Counted from the stretch's first letter, positions 25,504-34,475 are shown. The stretch: DNA of 64,000 bases from Trebonia sp963836195 (GCA_963836195.1 CAWIIX010000033.1:124001-188000), one strand, 5' to 3'. The notes: generated by a model from the sequence alone, not told the origin. Numbers and translations: made by a program.

Positions 25504-26325
25504 GTGAGTTCGATCATCTCCCGGCGCAGGCATCCGGCCGCAGGCTATGCGGCCATCGCTGCCGGACTTGTCGCCGTCGGCGCGGGTTATGCCGCGCTGA
25601 CCGGCGGCGGTGCGTCGGCGGCGGCACCTGCCCAGGACACCACGCAGACCTCGCAAGGTCATTCGCTGTTTATTGAAAGCTGCGCCACCTGCCACGGGCT
25701 CGACGCCCAGGGCACGGCGGTGGCGCCGTCGCTGATCGGCGCCGGCGCGGCCGCGGTGGACTTCCAGATGTCGACGGGCCGCATGCCCGCCAAGGAGCTA
25801 GGCGCGGAGAACGAGCGCAAGCCGTCGGACTTCACCCCGGCGGAGATCTACGACATCGCCAGCTACATCTCCTCCCTCGGCGGCGGCCCGGCCATCCCGG
25901 CCGCCAGCCAGGTCTCGACCGCCGGCGCCAACACCGCGCTCGGCCAGGTGCTGTTCAGCACGAACTGCTCCCAGTGCCACGGCTTCGCCGGGGCGGGCGG
26001 CGCGCTGACCTACGGCAAGAACGCGCCGTCGCTCAACGCGGCCACGCCGACCCAGATCTACGAGGCGATGCTGACCGGCCCGGAGGCCATGCCGGCGTTC
26101 CCCGACGGCACGGTCACCTCGTCCGAGAAGAAAGACATCATCGCCTACATCGTCGACACGCGGAACGAGGCCAACCCCGGCGGCTTCTCCCTCGGCCGCA
26201 CCGGCACCGTCTCCGAGGGCCTGCTGGCCTGGCTCGGCGGTCTCGGCTTCCTCGTGCTCATCGCCATGTGGCTCACCGCCAAGCGGCGGGACCCAGTGGT
26301 CCACGTCGGAGAGGATGACCTCTGA
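25504..26325 (+). CDS. qcrC: Menaquinol:cytochrome c reductase diheme cytochrome c subunit
   Basis: A 273-residue membrane-anchored diheme cytochrome c from a GTG. The N-terminal helix (AAIAAGLVAVGAGYAAL) is followed by two heme sites, CATCH (60-64) and CSQCH (155-159), with Met ligands probably in GRMPAKELG and EAMPAFPDG. A C-terminal helix (LAWLGGLGFLVLIAMWL) ends the chain. In actinobacteria this protein replaces soluble cytochrome c and passes electrons from the bc1 complex directly to CtaC. The stop TGA overlaps the qcrA ATG. Confidence 0.96.
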   Translation: MSSIISRRRHPAAGYAAIAAGLVAVGAGYAALTGGGASAAAPAQDTTQTSQGHSLFIESCATCHGLDAQGTAVAPSLIGAGAAAVDFQMSTGRMPAKELGAENERKPSDFTPAEIYDIASYISSLGGGPAIPAASQVSTAGANTALGQVLFSTNCSQCHGFAGAGGALTYGKNAPSLNAATPTQIYEAMLTGPEAMPAFPDGTVTSSEKKDIIAYIVDTRNEANPGGFSLGRTGTVSEGLLAWLGGLGFLVLIAMWLTAKRRDPVVHVGEDDL

Positions 26326-27399
26326 TGAGTGAGTCTCCGGAAGAGATCTCCGGCCCGCGTCGGGTGATCGGGACTCCTTCGCCCGCGCCGAAGTCGGTCG
26401 ACGTGGCCGAGAAGCCGGACACAGCCGGGGTTCTCGGCCGAGCCGTCGATGGTTGATCACGCCAAGAACGCCGAGAAGGTCGTGGCGGCGCTGTTCGTCC
26501 TCGCGTTCCTCGCGGGCTGCGGGTTCATCGCCGCCTACGTCGGCCTCGAGGTCGGAGTGTCATCGATCCCGAAGGGCGCCAACGCCGTCGTCGCGGCGTT
26601 CCGGTCGAACCTGGCGCTCGGCTCCTCCCTCTCTGTCGCGCTGCTCGGGCTCGGCATCGGCTCGATGATCTGGGTCAGGCACCTGACCCCGAACATCGAG
26701 ACGATCGAAGAGCGGCACGACCTGAACTCCGCCCCGGCCGACCGGGCCGCGTTCCAGCGGACGTTCGCCGAGGGCGCCGCGATCTCGCAGATCACCAAGC
26801 GGCCGCTCATCCGCCGGACGATGCTGCTGGCGACGCTGCCGCTGGCGCTGGCGCCGCTGGTGCTGCTGCGCGACCTCGGCCCGCTGCCGGAGTCGAGCCT
26901 GCGGACCACGGTCTGGCGCAAGGGGCTGCGGGTGGTCACGCTGGGCGGCCTGCGGCCGCTGACGCCGGCCGACCTGACGGTGGCCGGCTCGATGATCACC
27001 GTGATCCCCGAGGGCTACCAGGACGACCAGGACGCGCTGGCCAAGGCGGGCGTGATCCTGATCTCGTTCGAGCCCGGCCAGCTGAACGTGCCGACGACCG
27101 TCGTCGGCGGCGTCACCGTGTCGACGCAGAACTGGACGATCAACAACACGATCGTCGCCTACTCGAAGATCTGCACCCACGTCGGCTGCCCGGTCGCGCT
27201 GTACGAGCAGACCACCCACCACATCCTCTGCCCCTGCCACCAGTCGACGTTCGACGCGTCGCACGGGGCCAGCGTGATCTTCGGCCCGGCACCCCGCCCG
27301 CTGCCGCAACTGCCGCTGATGGTTGACAGCAACGGCTACATCGCGGCCGCGAGCGACTTCACCCAGCCGGTCGGCCCGAGCTTCTGGGAGCGCGGATGA
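26325..27399 (+). CDS. qcrA: Rieske iron-sulfur subunit of the bc1 complex (apparent N-terminal frameshift near 26431)
   Basis: The Rieske domain is clear. CTHVGCPVAL (Cys242, His244) and LCPCHQSTFD (Cys261, Cys263, His264, numbered from the ATG at 26449) bind the 2Fe-2S cluster. Three helices precede it (VVAALFVLAFLAGCGFIAAYVG and others), as in actinobacterial QcrA. The ATG at 26449 has no visible ribosome site. The ATG at 26325 overlaps the qcrC stop and has an AGAGG upstream, but its frame ends at 26456. One extra base near GGGGTTCTCGG would join both into about 357 residues with the usual cytoplasmic N-terminus. Confidence 0.9.
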
Positions 27400-29072
27400 G
27401 CGACGACGCAGTAAAGATCCCGGCCCCCGTCTCCGGAGTGGGCGGCTGGCTCGACGACAGGTTCCACGGCGCCAAGGGCGTCCGGACCCTGATGCACAAG
27501 GTGTTTCCCGACCACTGGTCGTTCATGCTGGGCGAGATCGCGCTCTGGTCGTTCGTGATCCTGCTGCTGACCGGCACCTACATGGCGCTGTTCTTCGTGC
27601 CGTCGATGAGCGACGTGGTCTACCACGGCTCGTACGCCAAGCTCGACGGCATCACGATGTCGCAGGCGTACCAGTCGACGCTGAACCTCACCTTCGACGT
27701 CCGCGGCGGGCTGCTGATGCGGCAGATCCACCACTGGGCGGCCGACCTGTTCATGGTCGCGATCGTGGCGCACATGCTCCGGGTGTTCTTCACCGGCGCC
27801 TACCGCAAGCCCCGCGAGATCAACTGGATCATCGGCATCGTGATGTTCACGCTGGGCATGCTCGAGGGCCTGTTCGGCTACTCGCTCCCGGACGACCAGC
27901 TGTCCGGCGCCGGCCTGCGGATCTTCGAGGGCGTGCTCCAGGGCATCCCGATCGTCGGCACCTACGCGGCGTACTTCCTGTTCGGCGGCGCGTTCCCCGG
28001 TGACTCGATCATCCCGCGGATGTACATCCTGCACGTGTTCCTGATCCCTGGCCTGATCCTGGGCCTGATCACCGCGCACCTGTTCATCATGTTCCACCAG
28101 AAGCACACGCAGATGCCGGCCCTGGAGAACACCGAGAAGAACGTCGTCGGACAGCCGTTCTTCCCGTACTTCCTGCTCAAGGGCCAGGCCTGGTTCTTCT
28201 TCATCTTCGGGGCGCTGGTCCTGCTGTCGACGTTCGCGCAGATCAACCCGGTCTGGCAGTACGGCCCGTACACGCCGCTGGCGATCTCGTCGGCGTCGCA
28301 GCCCGACTGGTACATGGGCGTCCTCGAGGGAAGCCTGCGCATGATGCCTGCCTGGGAGATTAACTTCCTCGGGCACACGCTCTCGCTCTCGGTGCTGATC
28401 CCGGCCGCGCTGCCGCTCGGCATCATCTTCACCGGGGCCGCGCTGTGGCCGTTCTTCGAGCAGTGGGCGACCGGTGACAAGTCCTTCCACAACATCAACG
28501 ACCGGCCCCGCAACGCCCCCGTGCGCACCGGCGTCGGCGTCGCCGCGGTGCTGTTCTACGGCGTGCTGTGGGCGGAGGGCGCGAACGACGTGCTCGCCGA
28601 CCGGTTCGACGTGCCGCTCTACACGATCACCTGGATATCCAGATTCGCGGTGTTCATACTGCCCATCGGCGGTTACTACATAACCAAACGAATATGTCTC
28701 GGATTGCAGCGGAAGGACGCCGGCCTGCTCACCCACGGGGTCGAGATCGGCATCATCCATCAGCTGCCGAATGGCGAGTTCGTCGAGGAGGAGCGCCCGC
28801 TGACCGAGGAGGAGCGCGCGGTCGTGGACTCCAAGCACGTCTTCAAGGCCCTGCCAAGGCCAGCCGAGGAGGATGCCAACGGCGTGCCCGCCCCGGCCGC
28901 CCGCGGCCCGCTGGGCTGGGCGAGGGCGTACGCCAACCAGGCCTTCACCGAGACCGTCGAGCCGGCCAACGGCCACGGCAACGGCCATGGCCCGGACGGG
29001 CACGAGGCGATCGAAGGCGGCGAGCACGCCGCGATCGGCCCCGCCGCCGACGACTCCCACGAGGAGCACTAA
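27396..29072 (+). CDS. qcrB: Cytochrome bc1 complex cytochrome b subunit
   Basis: A 558-residue subunit with eight or nine helices. It carries the diheme b core with His ligands in RQIHHWAADLFMVAIVAHMLRV and the helix pair around IPRMYILHVFLIPGLILGLITAHLFIMFH, and a quinol-site region near PDWYMGVLEG (PEWY-type). The actinobacterial C-terminal extension adds a further helix and a His/Gly-rich tail (NGHGNGHGPDGHE). The ATG overlaps the qcrA stop. It closes the ctaE-qcrCAB operon, with a clean T-tailed terminator after it. Confidence 0.97.
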   Translation: MSDDAVKIPAPVSGVGGWLDDRFHGAKGVRTLMHKVFPDHWSFMLGEIALWSFVILLLTGTYMALFFVPSMSDVVYHGSYAKLDGITMSQAYQSTLNLTFDVRGGLLMRQIHHWAADLFMVAIVAHMLRVFFTGAYRKPREINWIIGIVMFTLGMLEGLFGYSLPDDQLSGAGLRIFEGVLQGIPIVGTYAAYFLFGGAFPGDSIIPRMYILHVFLIPGLILGLITAHLFIMFHQKHTQMPALENTEKNVVGQPFFPYFLLKGQAWFFFIFGALVLLSTFAQINPVWQYGPYTPLAISSASQPDWYMGVLEGSLRMMPAWEINFLGHTLSLSVLIPAALPLGIIFTGAALWPFFEQWATGDKSFHNINDRPRNAPVRTGVGVAAVLFYGVLWAEGANDVLADRFDVPLYTITWISRFAVFILPIGGYYITKRICLGLQRKDAGLLTHGVEIGIIHQLPNGEFVEEERPLTEEERAVVDSKHVFKALPRPAEEDANGVPAPAARGPLGWARAYANQAFTETVEPANGHGNGHGPDGHEAIEGGEHAAIGPAADDSHEEH

Positions 29073-29087
29073 CCCGGCCACAAGCAG

Positions 29088-29131
29088 CGCCCCGGTGCCA
29101 GGTTCCCCTGGCCCCGGGGCGTTTTGCTTTC
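29088..29131 (+). terminator. Rho-independent terminator of ctaE-qcrCAB
   Basis: CGCCCCGGTGCCAGG (29088-29102) pairs with CCTGGCCCCGGGGCG (29107-29121) and is followed by TTTTGCTTT, a classic intrinsic terminator 15 nt after the qcrB stop. Confidence 0.88.
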
Positions 29132-29154
29132 CGCTCCCGCGATCGAATAGCCCT

Positions 29155-29190
29155 ATGGCGTTTCCGCCGCTATCACGGCGGAATCGCCAT
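29155..29190. repeat. ATGGCGTTTCCGCCG palindrome (hairpin family B, copy 2)
   Basis: ATGGCGTTTCCGCCG (29155-29169) pairs with 29176-29190 with one mismatch around a 6-nt loop. The outer eleven bases equal those of the hairpin at 22986. No GATAACAGCAAGAA follows this copy. Confidence 0.7.
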
Positions 29191-29317
29191 AAAGCTCGAC
29201 TAGATGATCTTCCGTCGCCTTGACGCTGCGCCGCGGGCGGGGCGATGCTCGGAACTGACCGTCGCGCGCGCCGCGCGGCGGTGACAGCGTTGTCGCAGAT
29301 GCGGGAGTGAGGGCGCA

Positions 29318-30670
29318 GTGTCCGCCGACCGCCGGATCGTCGCTCGCGGGCGTGGCCACGACCTCGCCGCGCTCCCGGCCGACGCCGCCGCCCGGGCGGC
29401 CGGGCTGATCGCGGTGGCCGAGGACCTGGCGGGCGAGTTCTCGCTCCGCCCGCTGCTGCAGCGGATCCTGCTGCGCTGCACCGAGCTGCTCGGCTGCACC
29501 GCGGGATCGATCTGCAGCGTCGACGAGGTGGCCGGCACCTACCGCAAGGAAGCCGACATCGGGGTCGCCTGCCAGTCGGGCCAGGTCTTCCCGCTCAGCG
29601 AGGGCATGACCGGGGCGGTGGTGGCCCGCCGCGCGCCGGTCTGGTTCGACCGCTACGACCAGGTGCCGGGCGGCCACGTCGCCGCCGACGACCGCGCCAC
29701 CCTGCGCGGGGTCATCGGCGTGCCGCTGGAGTGGCGGGGCCAGGTCATCGGCGCCTGCGTCGTGTTCAGCCGCGACGAACGCCGGTCGTTCGGCCCCGAC
29801 GACGCCGAGCTGCTTGAGCTGTTCGCCCGGCACGCGGCGATCGCGCTCGCGACCGCGCGGATGCACGAGGCGGCCGAGCAGCGCGCCCGGGCCGAGGCGA
29901 CCGCCAGCGAGCGCGACCGGCTGCTCGGCGAGGTCCAGGACAGCCTCGGGCGGCGGCTGATGTCGATCAGGCTGCACCTGGACGCGGCCGAGGCGGACCT
30001 GGCCGAGACCGCCCGGCGGGCGGCGGAGCTCAGAAGGCCGGGACAGGCGCGGCCCGGGTCGCGGCTGCGGGTCCTCATCGCCGCGGGCAGGCCGCTGCTG
30101 CGGGCCGGGGTGGCCCGGCTGCTGTCGGTCGGCGAGCCCGGGTTCGACGTGGTCGGCGAGGCCGCCTCGACCGAGGACGCGCTGGCCGCCTGCCGGGAGC
30201 TCGAGCCCGACGTCGTGCTGGCGGACCTCGGCCTGCCCGCGGCGGCGGCCCTGCTGCTGGCCGCCTTCCCCGGCCTGGCCGTGGTCGGCCTGTGCGAGGC
30301 GGGCGACGACGCGCTCGTCGCCGCCGCGATCAGGGCGGGCGCCCGCGGCTGCGTGGACCTCGGGGCGGACGGCCCCGAGCTCGCCCGGGCGGTCGTCGCG
30401 GCCGGGCGCGGCCAGGCGGTGCTGTCGGGCCAGGTGCTCGACCGGCTGCATCGCGGGCTGCGCGAGGCCGGGCAGGAACCGCTGACCAGACGGGAGCGCC
30501 AGGTGCGCGGCCTGATGGAGCTGGGGCTGCCGGACAAGGTCATCGCCGAGCGGCTGGTCCTGTCGGTCAAGACGGTCGAGAAGCACGCGGGCGCGGTGCT
30601 GCGCAAGACCGGGGCCAGGAACCGCACCGAGCTTGCCGCGCAGGCGAACCGGGTACGGAGCGTTAGGTAG
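29318..30670 (+). CDS. GAF - receiver - LuxR HTH transcriptional regulator
   Basis: This 450-residue protein fuses three modules. Residues about 25-190 form a GAF sensor domain (FSLRPLLQRILLRCTELLGC ... RGVIGVPLEWRGQVIGACVVFSR). A helical linker EVQDSLGRRLMSIRLHLDAAEADL resembles a kinase dimerisation helix without its His. Residues about 245-360 resemble a receiver (LRVLIAAGRPLLRAGVARLL, Asp in DVVLADLGLP). The C-terminal LuxR HTH ends SVKTVEKHAGAVLRKTGARNRTELAAQ. It lies 133 nt upstream of the aldolase-HAD-DhaLK operon in the same direction and is its likely regulator. Ligand unknown. Confidence 0.85.
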   Translation: MSADRRIVARGRGHDLAALPADAAARAAGLIAVAEDLAGEFSLRPLLQRILLRCTELLGCTAGSICSVDEVAGTYRKEADIGVACQSGQVFPLSEGMTGAVVARRAPVWFDRYDQVPGGHVAADDRATLRGVIGVPLEWRGQVIGACVVFSRDERRSFGPDDAELLELFARHAAIALATARMHEAAEQRARAEATASERDRLLGEVQDSLGRRLMSIRLHLDAAEADLAETARRAAELRRPGQARPGSRLRVLIAAGRPLLRAGVARLLSVGEPGFDVVGEAASTEDALAACRELEPDVVLADLGLPAAAALLLAAFPGLAVVGLCEAGDDALVAAAIRAGARGCVDLGADGPELARAVVAAGRGQAVLSGQVLDRLHRGLREAGQEPLTRRERQVRGLMELGLPDKVIAERLVLSVKTVEKHAGAVLRKTGARNRTELAAQANRVRSVR

Positions 30671-30803
30671 GGACGCTCGCCGAAGGCGGCGTCGTCGTGG
30701 TAGGGGAAGCCCTCAGCCGAAAGCGGGGGTTTCCACTGATTCGCGCGGTCGGGGGTCCGCTTAAGTTCGGAATCGTTACCACGGATACGAGGAGTGTCAG
30801 CGC

Positions 30804-31665
30804 GTGCCTGTCGTGCCACTGAAGGAGATCGTCGATCGGGCGTTCGCCGAGCGCTACGGCGTCGCCGCCATCAACGTGGTCAACGACCTGACCATGGAGG
30901 CGGTGCTGGCGGCGGCCGTCGAGCAGCGCGCCCCGGTCATCATCCAGACCTCGGTCAAGACGGTGCGGTCCATCGGCATCGACGTGCTGTTCGCCCTGTG
31001 GCGGGCGATGACGGCGGGCATCGAGGTCCCGGTCACCCTGCACCTCGACCACTGCCCGGACCGCGCGTTCATCAGCGAGTGCCTGCGCAAGGGCTGGAAC
31101 TCGGTCCTGTTCGACGGCTCGCGGCTGCCGGTGGCGGAGAACCAGCGGCTGACGGTCGACATCGTGGCCGAGGCGCGGTCGGCCGGCGCCAACGTCGAGG
31201 GCGAGATCGAGGCGATCACCGGCGTCGAGGACGGCATCGGCTCCGACGAGGAGGCGGACCGTGAGTCGCTGCCGGTCGCGCTCGAACTTCATCCGCACGA
31301 CCGGGATCGACGTGTTCGCGCCCGCGATCGGCAACGCGCACGGGGTCTACCGGTCCGAGCCCAAGCTGGACGCGCAGCGGGTGTCCGACATCGTGGCGGC
31401 CGAGCCGATCCCGATCGCCCTGCACGGGGGCACCGGGATGACCGACGCGCAGTTCACCGACCTGATCGCCCGGGGCTGCGCCAAGGTCAACATCTCCACC
31501 GCGCTGAAGATCACCTACATGAAGTCGAACCTCGCGTTCCTGGAGGGCGCGCGGGAGCGGAACAGCTGGGACCCGCCGTCGCTGTTCGCCGCGGTGCGGG
31601 CCGACGTGATGCAGATGGCGGCCGAGCACATGCGCCGGTTCGGCAGCGTCGGCCGGGCCTGGTGA
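30804..31665 (+). CDS. Class II fructose/tagatose-bisphosphate aldolase family protein (apparent frameshift near 31287)
   Basis: About 286 residues after removing one base. Frame one gives VPLKEIVDRAFAERYGVAAINVVN, then TLHLDHCPD with the catalytic Asp and a zinc His, and GEIEAITGVEDG. Frame two resumes at FIRTTGIDVFAPAIGNAHGVY (zinc His), then LHGGTGMTDAQF (zinc His) and CAKVNISTALK, which binds the phosphate. This is the KbaY/GatY/FbaA fold that cleaves ketose bisphosphates to DHAP plus an aldehyde. The break is at CTCGAACTTCATCC. It starts a four-gene operon with a CbbY-like phosphatase, DhaL and DhaK. The exact sugar is unknown. Confidence 0.86.
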
Positions 31666-31672
31666 TCCGCCG

Positions 31673-32464
31673 ATGGTGACGTCAGCGCTCATCCTCGACT
31701 GCGACGGCGTGCTCGCCGACACCGAGCTGCACGGCCACCTGGTGGCGTTCAACCAGACCTTCGAGGAGTTCGGGCTGCCGGTCCGGTGGTCGGTCGACGA
31801 CTACAAGCGGAAGGTCCTCATCGGCGGCGGCAAGGAGCGGCTGGCCAGCCTGCTCACCCCCGAGTTCGTCGCGGCGGCCGGCCTGCCCGCCGACCCGGAG
31901 GGCCAGCGGGCCGCCGTCGCCGCCTGGCACCGCCGCAAGACCGAGATCTACCTGGACCTGGTGGCCCGGGGCGCGGTCCCGCCCCGGCCGGGGGTGGCCC
32001 GGCTGGTGGGGGAGGCCCTGGCGGCCGGCTGGCTGGTGGCGGTCGCCTCGACGTCGGCCGCGCCGTCGGTCCGGGCGACGCTCGCGCGGGCCGTCGGCCC
32101 GCAGACCGCGCGGGACGTCACCGTGTTCGCGGGCGACGTGGTCCCGGCCAAGAAGCCCGCCCCGGACATCTACCTGCTCGCCACCCGCGCCCTCGGGGTG
32201 CCCGCCGACCGCGCCATCGTCGTCGAGGACTCGCGCAACGGGCTGCTGGCGGCGGTCGGGGCGGGGCTCACCTGCCTGGTCACCGTCAACGAGATGACCT
32301 CCGGGGAGGACTTCAGCGAGGCCGCCATGGTCGTCTCGTCGCTCGGCGACCCCGACAACGGCGGGGAGCCGGCGGTGCTCATCGCCAACCACAGCCCGGC
32401 GCCGCCGCCGGGGGACCAGATCACGCTGGCGGACCTGGACGGCCTGCTGTCGGCCGCGGAGTGA
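31673..32464 (+). CDS. HAD family phosphatase, CbbY-like
   Basis: The 263-residue enzyme has the HAD nucleophile box LILDCDGVLADTE. It then has the cap-domain signature of CbbY proteins, including FNQTFEEFGLPVRW and IGGGKERLASLL with GGKER. VASTSAAPSVRAT is motif II, and VPAKKPAPDIYLLATRALGV with VVEDSRNGLLAAVGAGL are motifs III and IV. CbbY of photosynthetic bacteria dephosphorylates xylulose-1,5-bisphosphate, an inhibitor of Rubisco; no Rubisco gene is in this window, so another sugar bisphosphate is likely here. It starts 7 nt after the aldolase stop. The C-terminal extension of about 30 residues is not part of the HAD fold. Confidence 0.87.
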   Translation: MVTSALILDCDGVLADTELHGHLVAFNQTFEEFGLPVRWSVDDYKRKVLIGGGKERLASLLTPEFVAAAGLPADPEGQRAAVAAWHRRKTEIYLDLVARGAVPPRPGVARLVGEALAAGWLVAVASTSAAPSVRATLARAVGPQTARDVTVFAGDVVPAKKPAPDIYLLATRALGVPADRAIVVEDSRNGLLAAVGAGLTCLVTVNEMTSGEDFSEAAMVVSSLGDPDNGGEPAVLIANHSPAPPPGDQITLADLDGLLSAAE

Positions 32465-32479
32465 ACGGAGGGAACGAGC

Positions 32480-33130
32480 ATGTCCGATGCGGAGTTCGCG
32501 GACGTGGAGGCGGTCGTGCACACGATCGCGACCACCGCGGTGGCGAACGAGAAGTACTTCGGCGACCTGGACGCGGTCGTCGGCGACGGTGACTTCGGCT
32601 ACTCGATGGCCCGCGGCTTCGAGCTGGTGCTCGAGGGCTGGGACGGCTTCGACCGGACCGACATCGGCACCTTCCTCAAGAAGGTCGCGATCGTGATCAC
32701 CAGCCGCATCGGCGGGACCTCGGGCCCGATCTGGGGCACCGCCTTCCTCCGCGCGGGCACCACCGCCGGGGCGGTGACGGAGCTCGACGGTGACCAGATC
32801 GTGGCCATGCTGCGGGCGTCGATCGCCGGGATCAAGGCGCGCGGCAAGTCCGACCTCGGCGACAAGACGCTGCTCGACGCGCTCGAGCCCGCCGTGGACG
32901 TCATCGAGCTCCAGATCAAGGCGGGGCACCCGGCGGCGGAGGTGCTGCGGGCGGCGGCGGTCACCGCCCGGGACCGGGCCGAGGCCACCACCGAGATGAT
33001 CGCCAAGCGCGGCCGGGCCTCCTACACCGGCGAGCGCAGCATCGGCACCCTGGACGCCGGCGCCGTCGCCGTCGCCGTCATGTTCGAGGCGCTCGCCGAG
33101 CAGTGGGAGAAGCGCCCGGCGTCCCCCTGA
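32480..33130 (+). CDS. dhaL: Dihydroxyacetone kinase-type subunit DhaL
   Basis: A 216-residue nucleotide-binding subunit. Asp31, Asp36 and Asp38 in DAVVGDGDFG hold the Mg-ADP/ATP; the His usual after the last Asp (GDGDHG) is Phe39 here. RIGGTSGPIWGTAFLRAG and GDKTLLDALEPAVD are the other conserved ATP-site loops, and RASYTGERSIGTLDAGA closes the fold. In bacteria it transfers phosphate to a ketose bound covalently to DhaK. No DhaM or other PTS protein is seen, so direct ATP use is possible. It is 15 nt after the HAD gene, with a GAACGGAGGGAACGAGC ribosome region. Confidence 0.9.
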   Translation: MSDAEFADVEAVVHTIATTAVANEKYFGDLDAVVGDGDFGYSMARGFELVLEGWDGFDRTDIGTFLKKVAIVITSRIGGTSGPIWGTAFLRAGTTAGAVTELDGDQIVAMLRASIAGIKARGKSDLGDKTLLDALEPAVDVIELQIKAGHPAAEVLRAAAVTARDRAEATTEMIAKRGRASYTGERSIGTLDAGAVAVAVMFEALAEQWEKRPASP

Positions 33131-33180
33131 AACGACCAGTCCGAGACCGTGACCGACGACAACCAATGGAGGCCGCGAAA

Positions 33181-34176
33181 GTGAAGAAGTTCGTCAACGA
33201 TCCCAGGAATTTCGTGCCGGAGATGCTCCAGGGCATCGCGCTCGCCAACCCGGACACGCTCACGTACGTCCCGGAGTACAACCTCATCATGCGGGCGGAC
33301 GCGCCGCACGACAACAAGGTCTCGATCATCCAGGGGTCGGGCTCGGGCCATGAGCCCGCCCACGTGATGGCCGTCGGCAAGGGGATGCTCGACGCCGCCT
33401 GCCCGGGCGACGTGTTCGCCGCGCCGCCGATGGACTACGTGTACGAGACGACCAAGCTGCTCAACTCGCCCATGGGCGTGCTCCACATCATCAACAACTA
33501 CACCGGCGACCGGATGGCGTTCGAGATGGGCACCGAGCTGGCCGAGGCCGACGGCATCACCGTGGGCACGCTGCTCGTCAACGACGACGTGGCGGTCAAG
33601 GACTCGACCTGGACGGTCGGGCGGCGCGGCGTGGCCGGCAACTTCTTCGTCATCAAGGCCGTCGGCGCCGCCTCCGAGCAGGGCGCGGACCTGGAGGAGC
33701 TGCTGCGGATCGGGAACAAGGTCAACTCCGTCACCCGGACGATGGGCATGGCGCTGACCTCGTGCACGCCCCCCGCCAAGGGGTCGCCGCTGTTCGAGCT
33801 GGGCGACGACGAGATGGAGATGGGCGTCGGCATCCACGGCGAGCCCGGCCGCAGCCGCGAGAAGCTGGCGAGCGCCAACCAGATCGTCGACGAGCTGCTC
33901 GAGGCGGTGGTGACCGACCTGCCGTTCAACTCCGGCGACGACGTGGCGCTGATGATCAACGGCCTCGGCGGGACCCCGATCAGCGAGCTCTACCTGCTCT
34001 ACGGGTACGCCCACGAGCAGCTCGCCCGCCGCGGCATCAACATCAGGCGCAATTACGTCGGCGAGTACTGCACGTCGCTCGACATGGCGGGCGCGTCCAT
34101 CACCCTCAGCCGCCTCGACGACGAGATCGCCGGGCTGCTGGCGGCGCCGGCCGAGATCGCCATCCGCACGTTCTAA
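33181..34176 (+). CDS. dhaK: Dihydroxyacetone kinase-type subunit DhaK
   Basis: A 331-residue substrate-binding subunit. GSGSGHEPAH carries the base His57, NNYTGDRMAFEMG the general Asp, and MGVGIHGEPGRS the hemiaminal-forming His219. The start is the GTG at 33181 because GGAGG lies 8 nt before it; longer frames overlap the dhaL end. Length matches the family. The operon with aldolase, phosphatase and dhaL implies that a small ketose such as dihydroxyacetone or erythrulose is phosphorylated. Which one cannot be told from sequence. Confidence 0.93.
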   Translation: MKKFVNDPRNFVPEMLQGIALANPDTLTYVPEYNLIMRADAPHDNKVSIIQGSGSGHEPAHVMAVGKGMLDAACPGDVFAAPPMDYVYETTKLLNSPMGVLHIINNYTGDRMAFEMGTELAEADGITVGTLLVNDDVAVKDSTWTVGRRGVAGNFFVIKAVGAASEQGADLEELLRIGNKVNSVTRTMGMALTSCTPPAKGSPLFELGDDEMEMGVGIHGEPGRSREKLASANQIVDELLEAVVTDLPFNSGDDVALMINGLGGTPISELYLLYGYAHEQLARRGINIRRNYVGEYCTSLDMAGASITLSRLDDEIAGLLAAPAEIAIRTF

Positions 34177-34187
34177 CCGGCGTCGGA

Positions 34188-34475
34188 CTAACCGGCGTCG
34201 GACAGGCCGATCGCGAAGGCGGCGTCGAGGTCGTGCCTGGAGTAGGTGCGGAACGCGACGTGGGTCTGGGTCGCGGTCACGCCCGGCACCTTGTTGAGCC
34301 CGCCGGGGATGACGTCGGCCAGCTCGTCGTGCGCGCGGACCCGGATGATCGCGACCAGGTCGTGGTCCCCGGTGACCGAGTAGACCTCGGTCACCGCGGG
34401 CATCTGCGCGATGACCTCGGCCACCTCGGGGATGCGGTCGATCTCGGCCTTGACCAAGCAGATGGCGGTGACCAC
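34188..34475 (-). CDS. Lrp/AsnC ligand-binding domain (RAM) protein
   Basis: A 95-residue protein made only of the RAM/Lrp effector domain: VVTAICLVKAEIDRIPEVAEVIAQMPAVTEVYSVTGDHDLVAIIRV then LNKVPGVTATQTHVAFRTYSRHDLDAAFAIG. The HTH domain of full Lrp proteins is absent. GGGAGG lies 6 nt before the GTG at 34475, which fixes the start. Such stand-alone domains may oligomerise and bind amino acids. It is convergent with dhaK and has no clear link to it; similar genes are found near trpD/qcr clusters in actinomycetes. Confidence 0.85.
   Translation of the reverse strand: MVTAICLVKAEIDRIPEVAEVIAQMPAVTEVYSVTGDHDLVAIIRVRAHDELADVIPGGLNKVPGVTATQTHVAFRTYSRHDLDAAFAIGLSDAG

Noticed and set aside
30671..30803. 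Leader riboswitch before the aldolase operon
   Set aside because: A GGGGAAGCCC/GGGGGTTTCC hairpin exists, but no known riboswitch core is recognisable.
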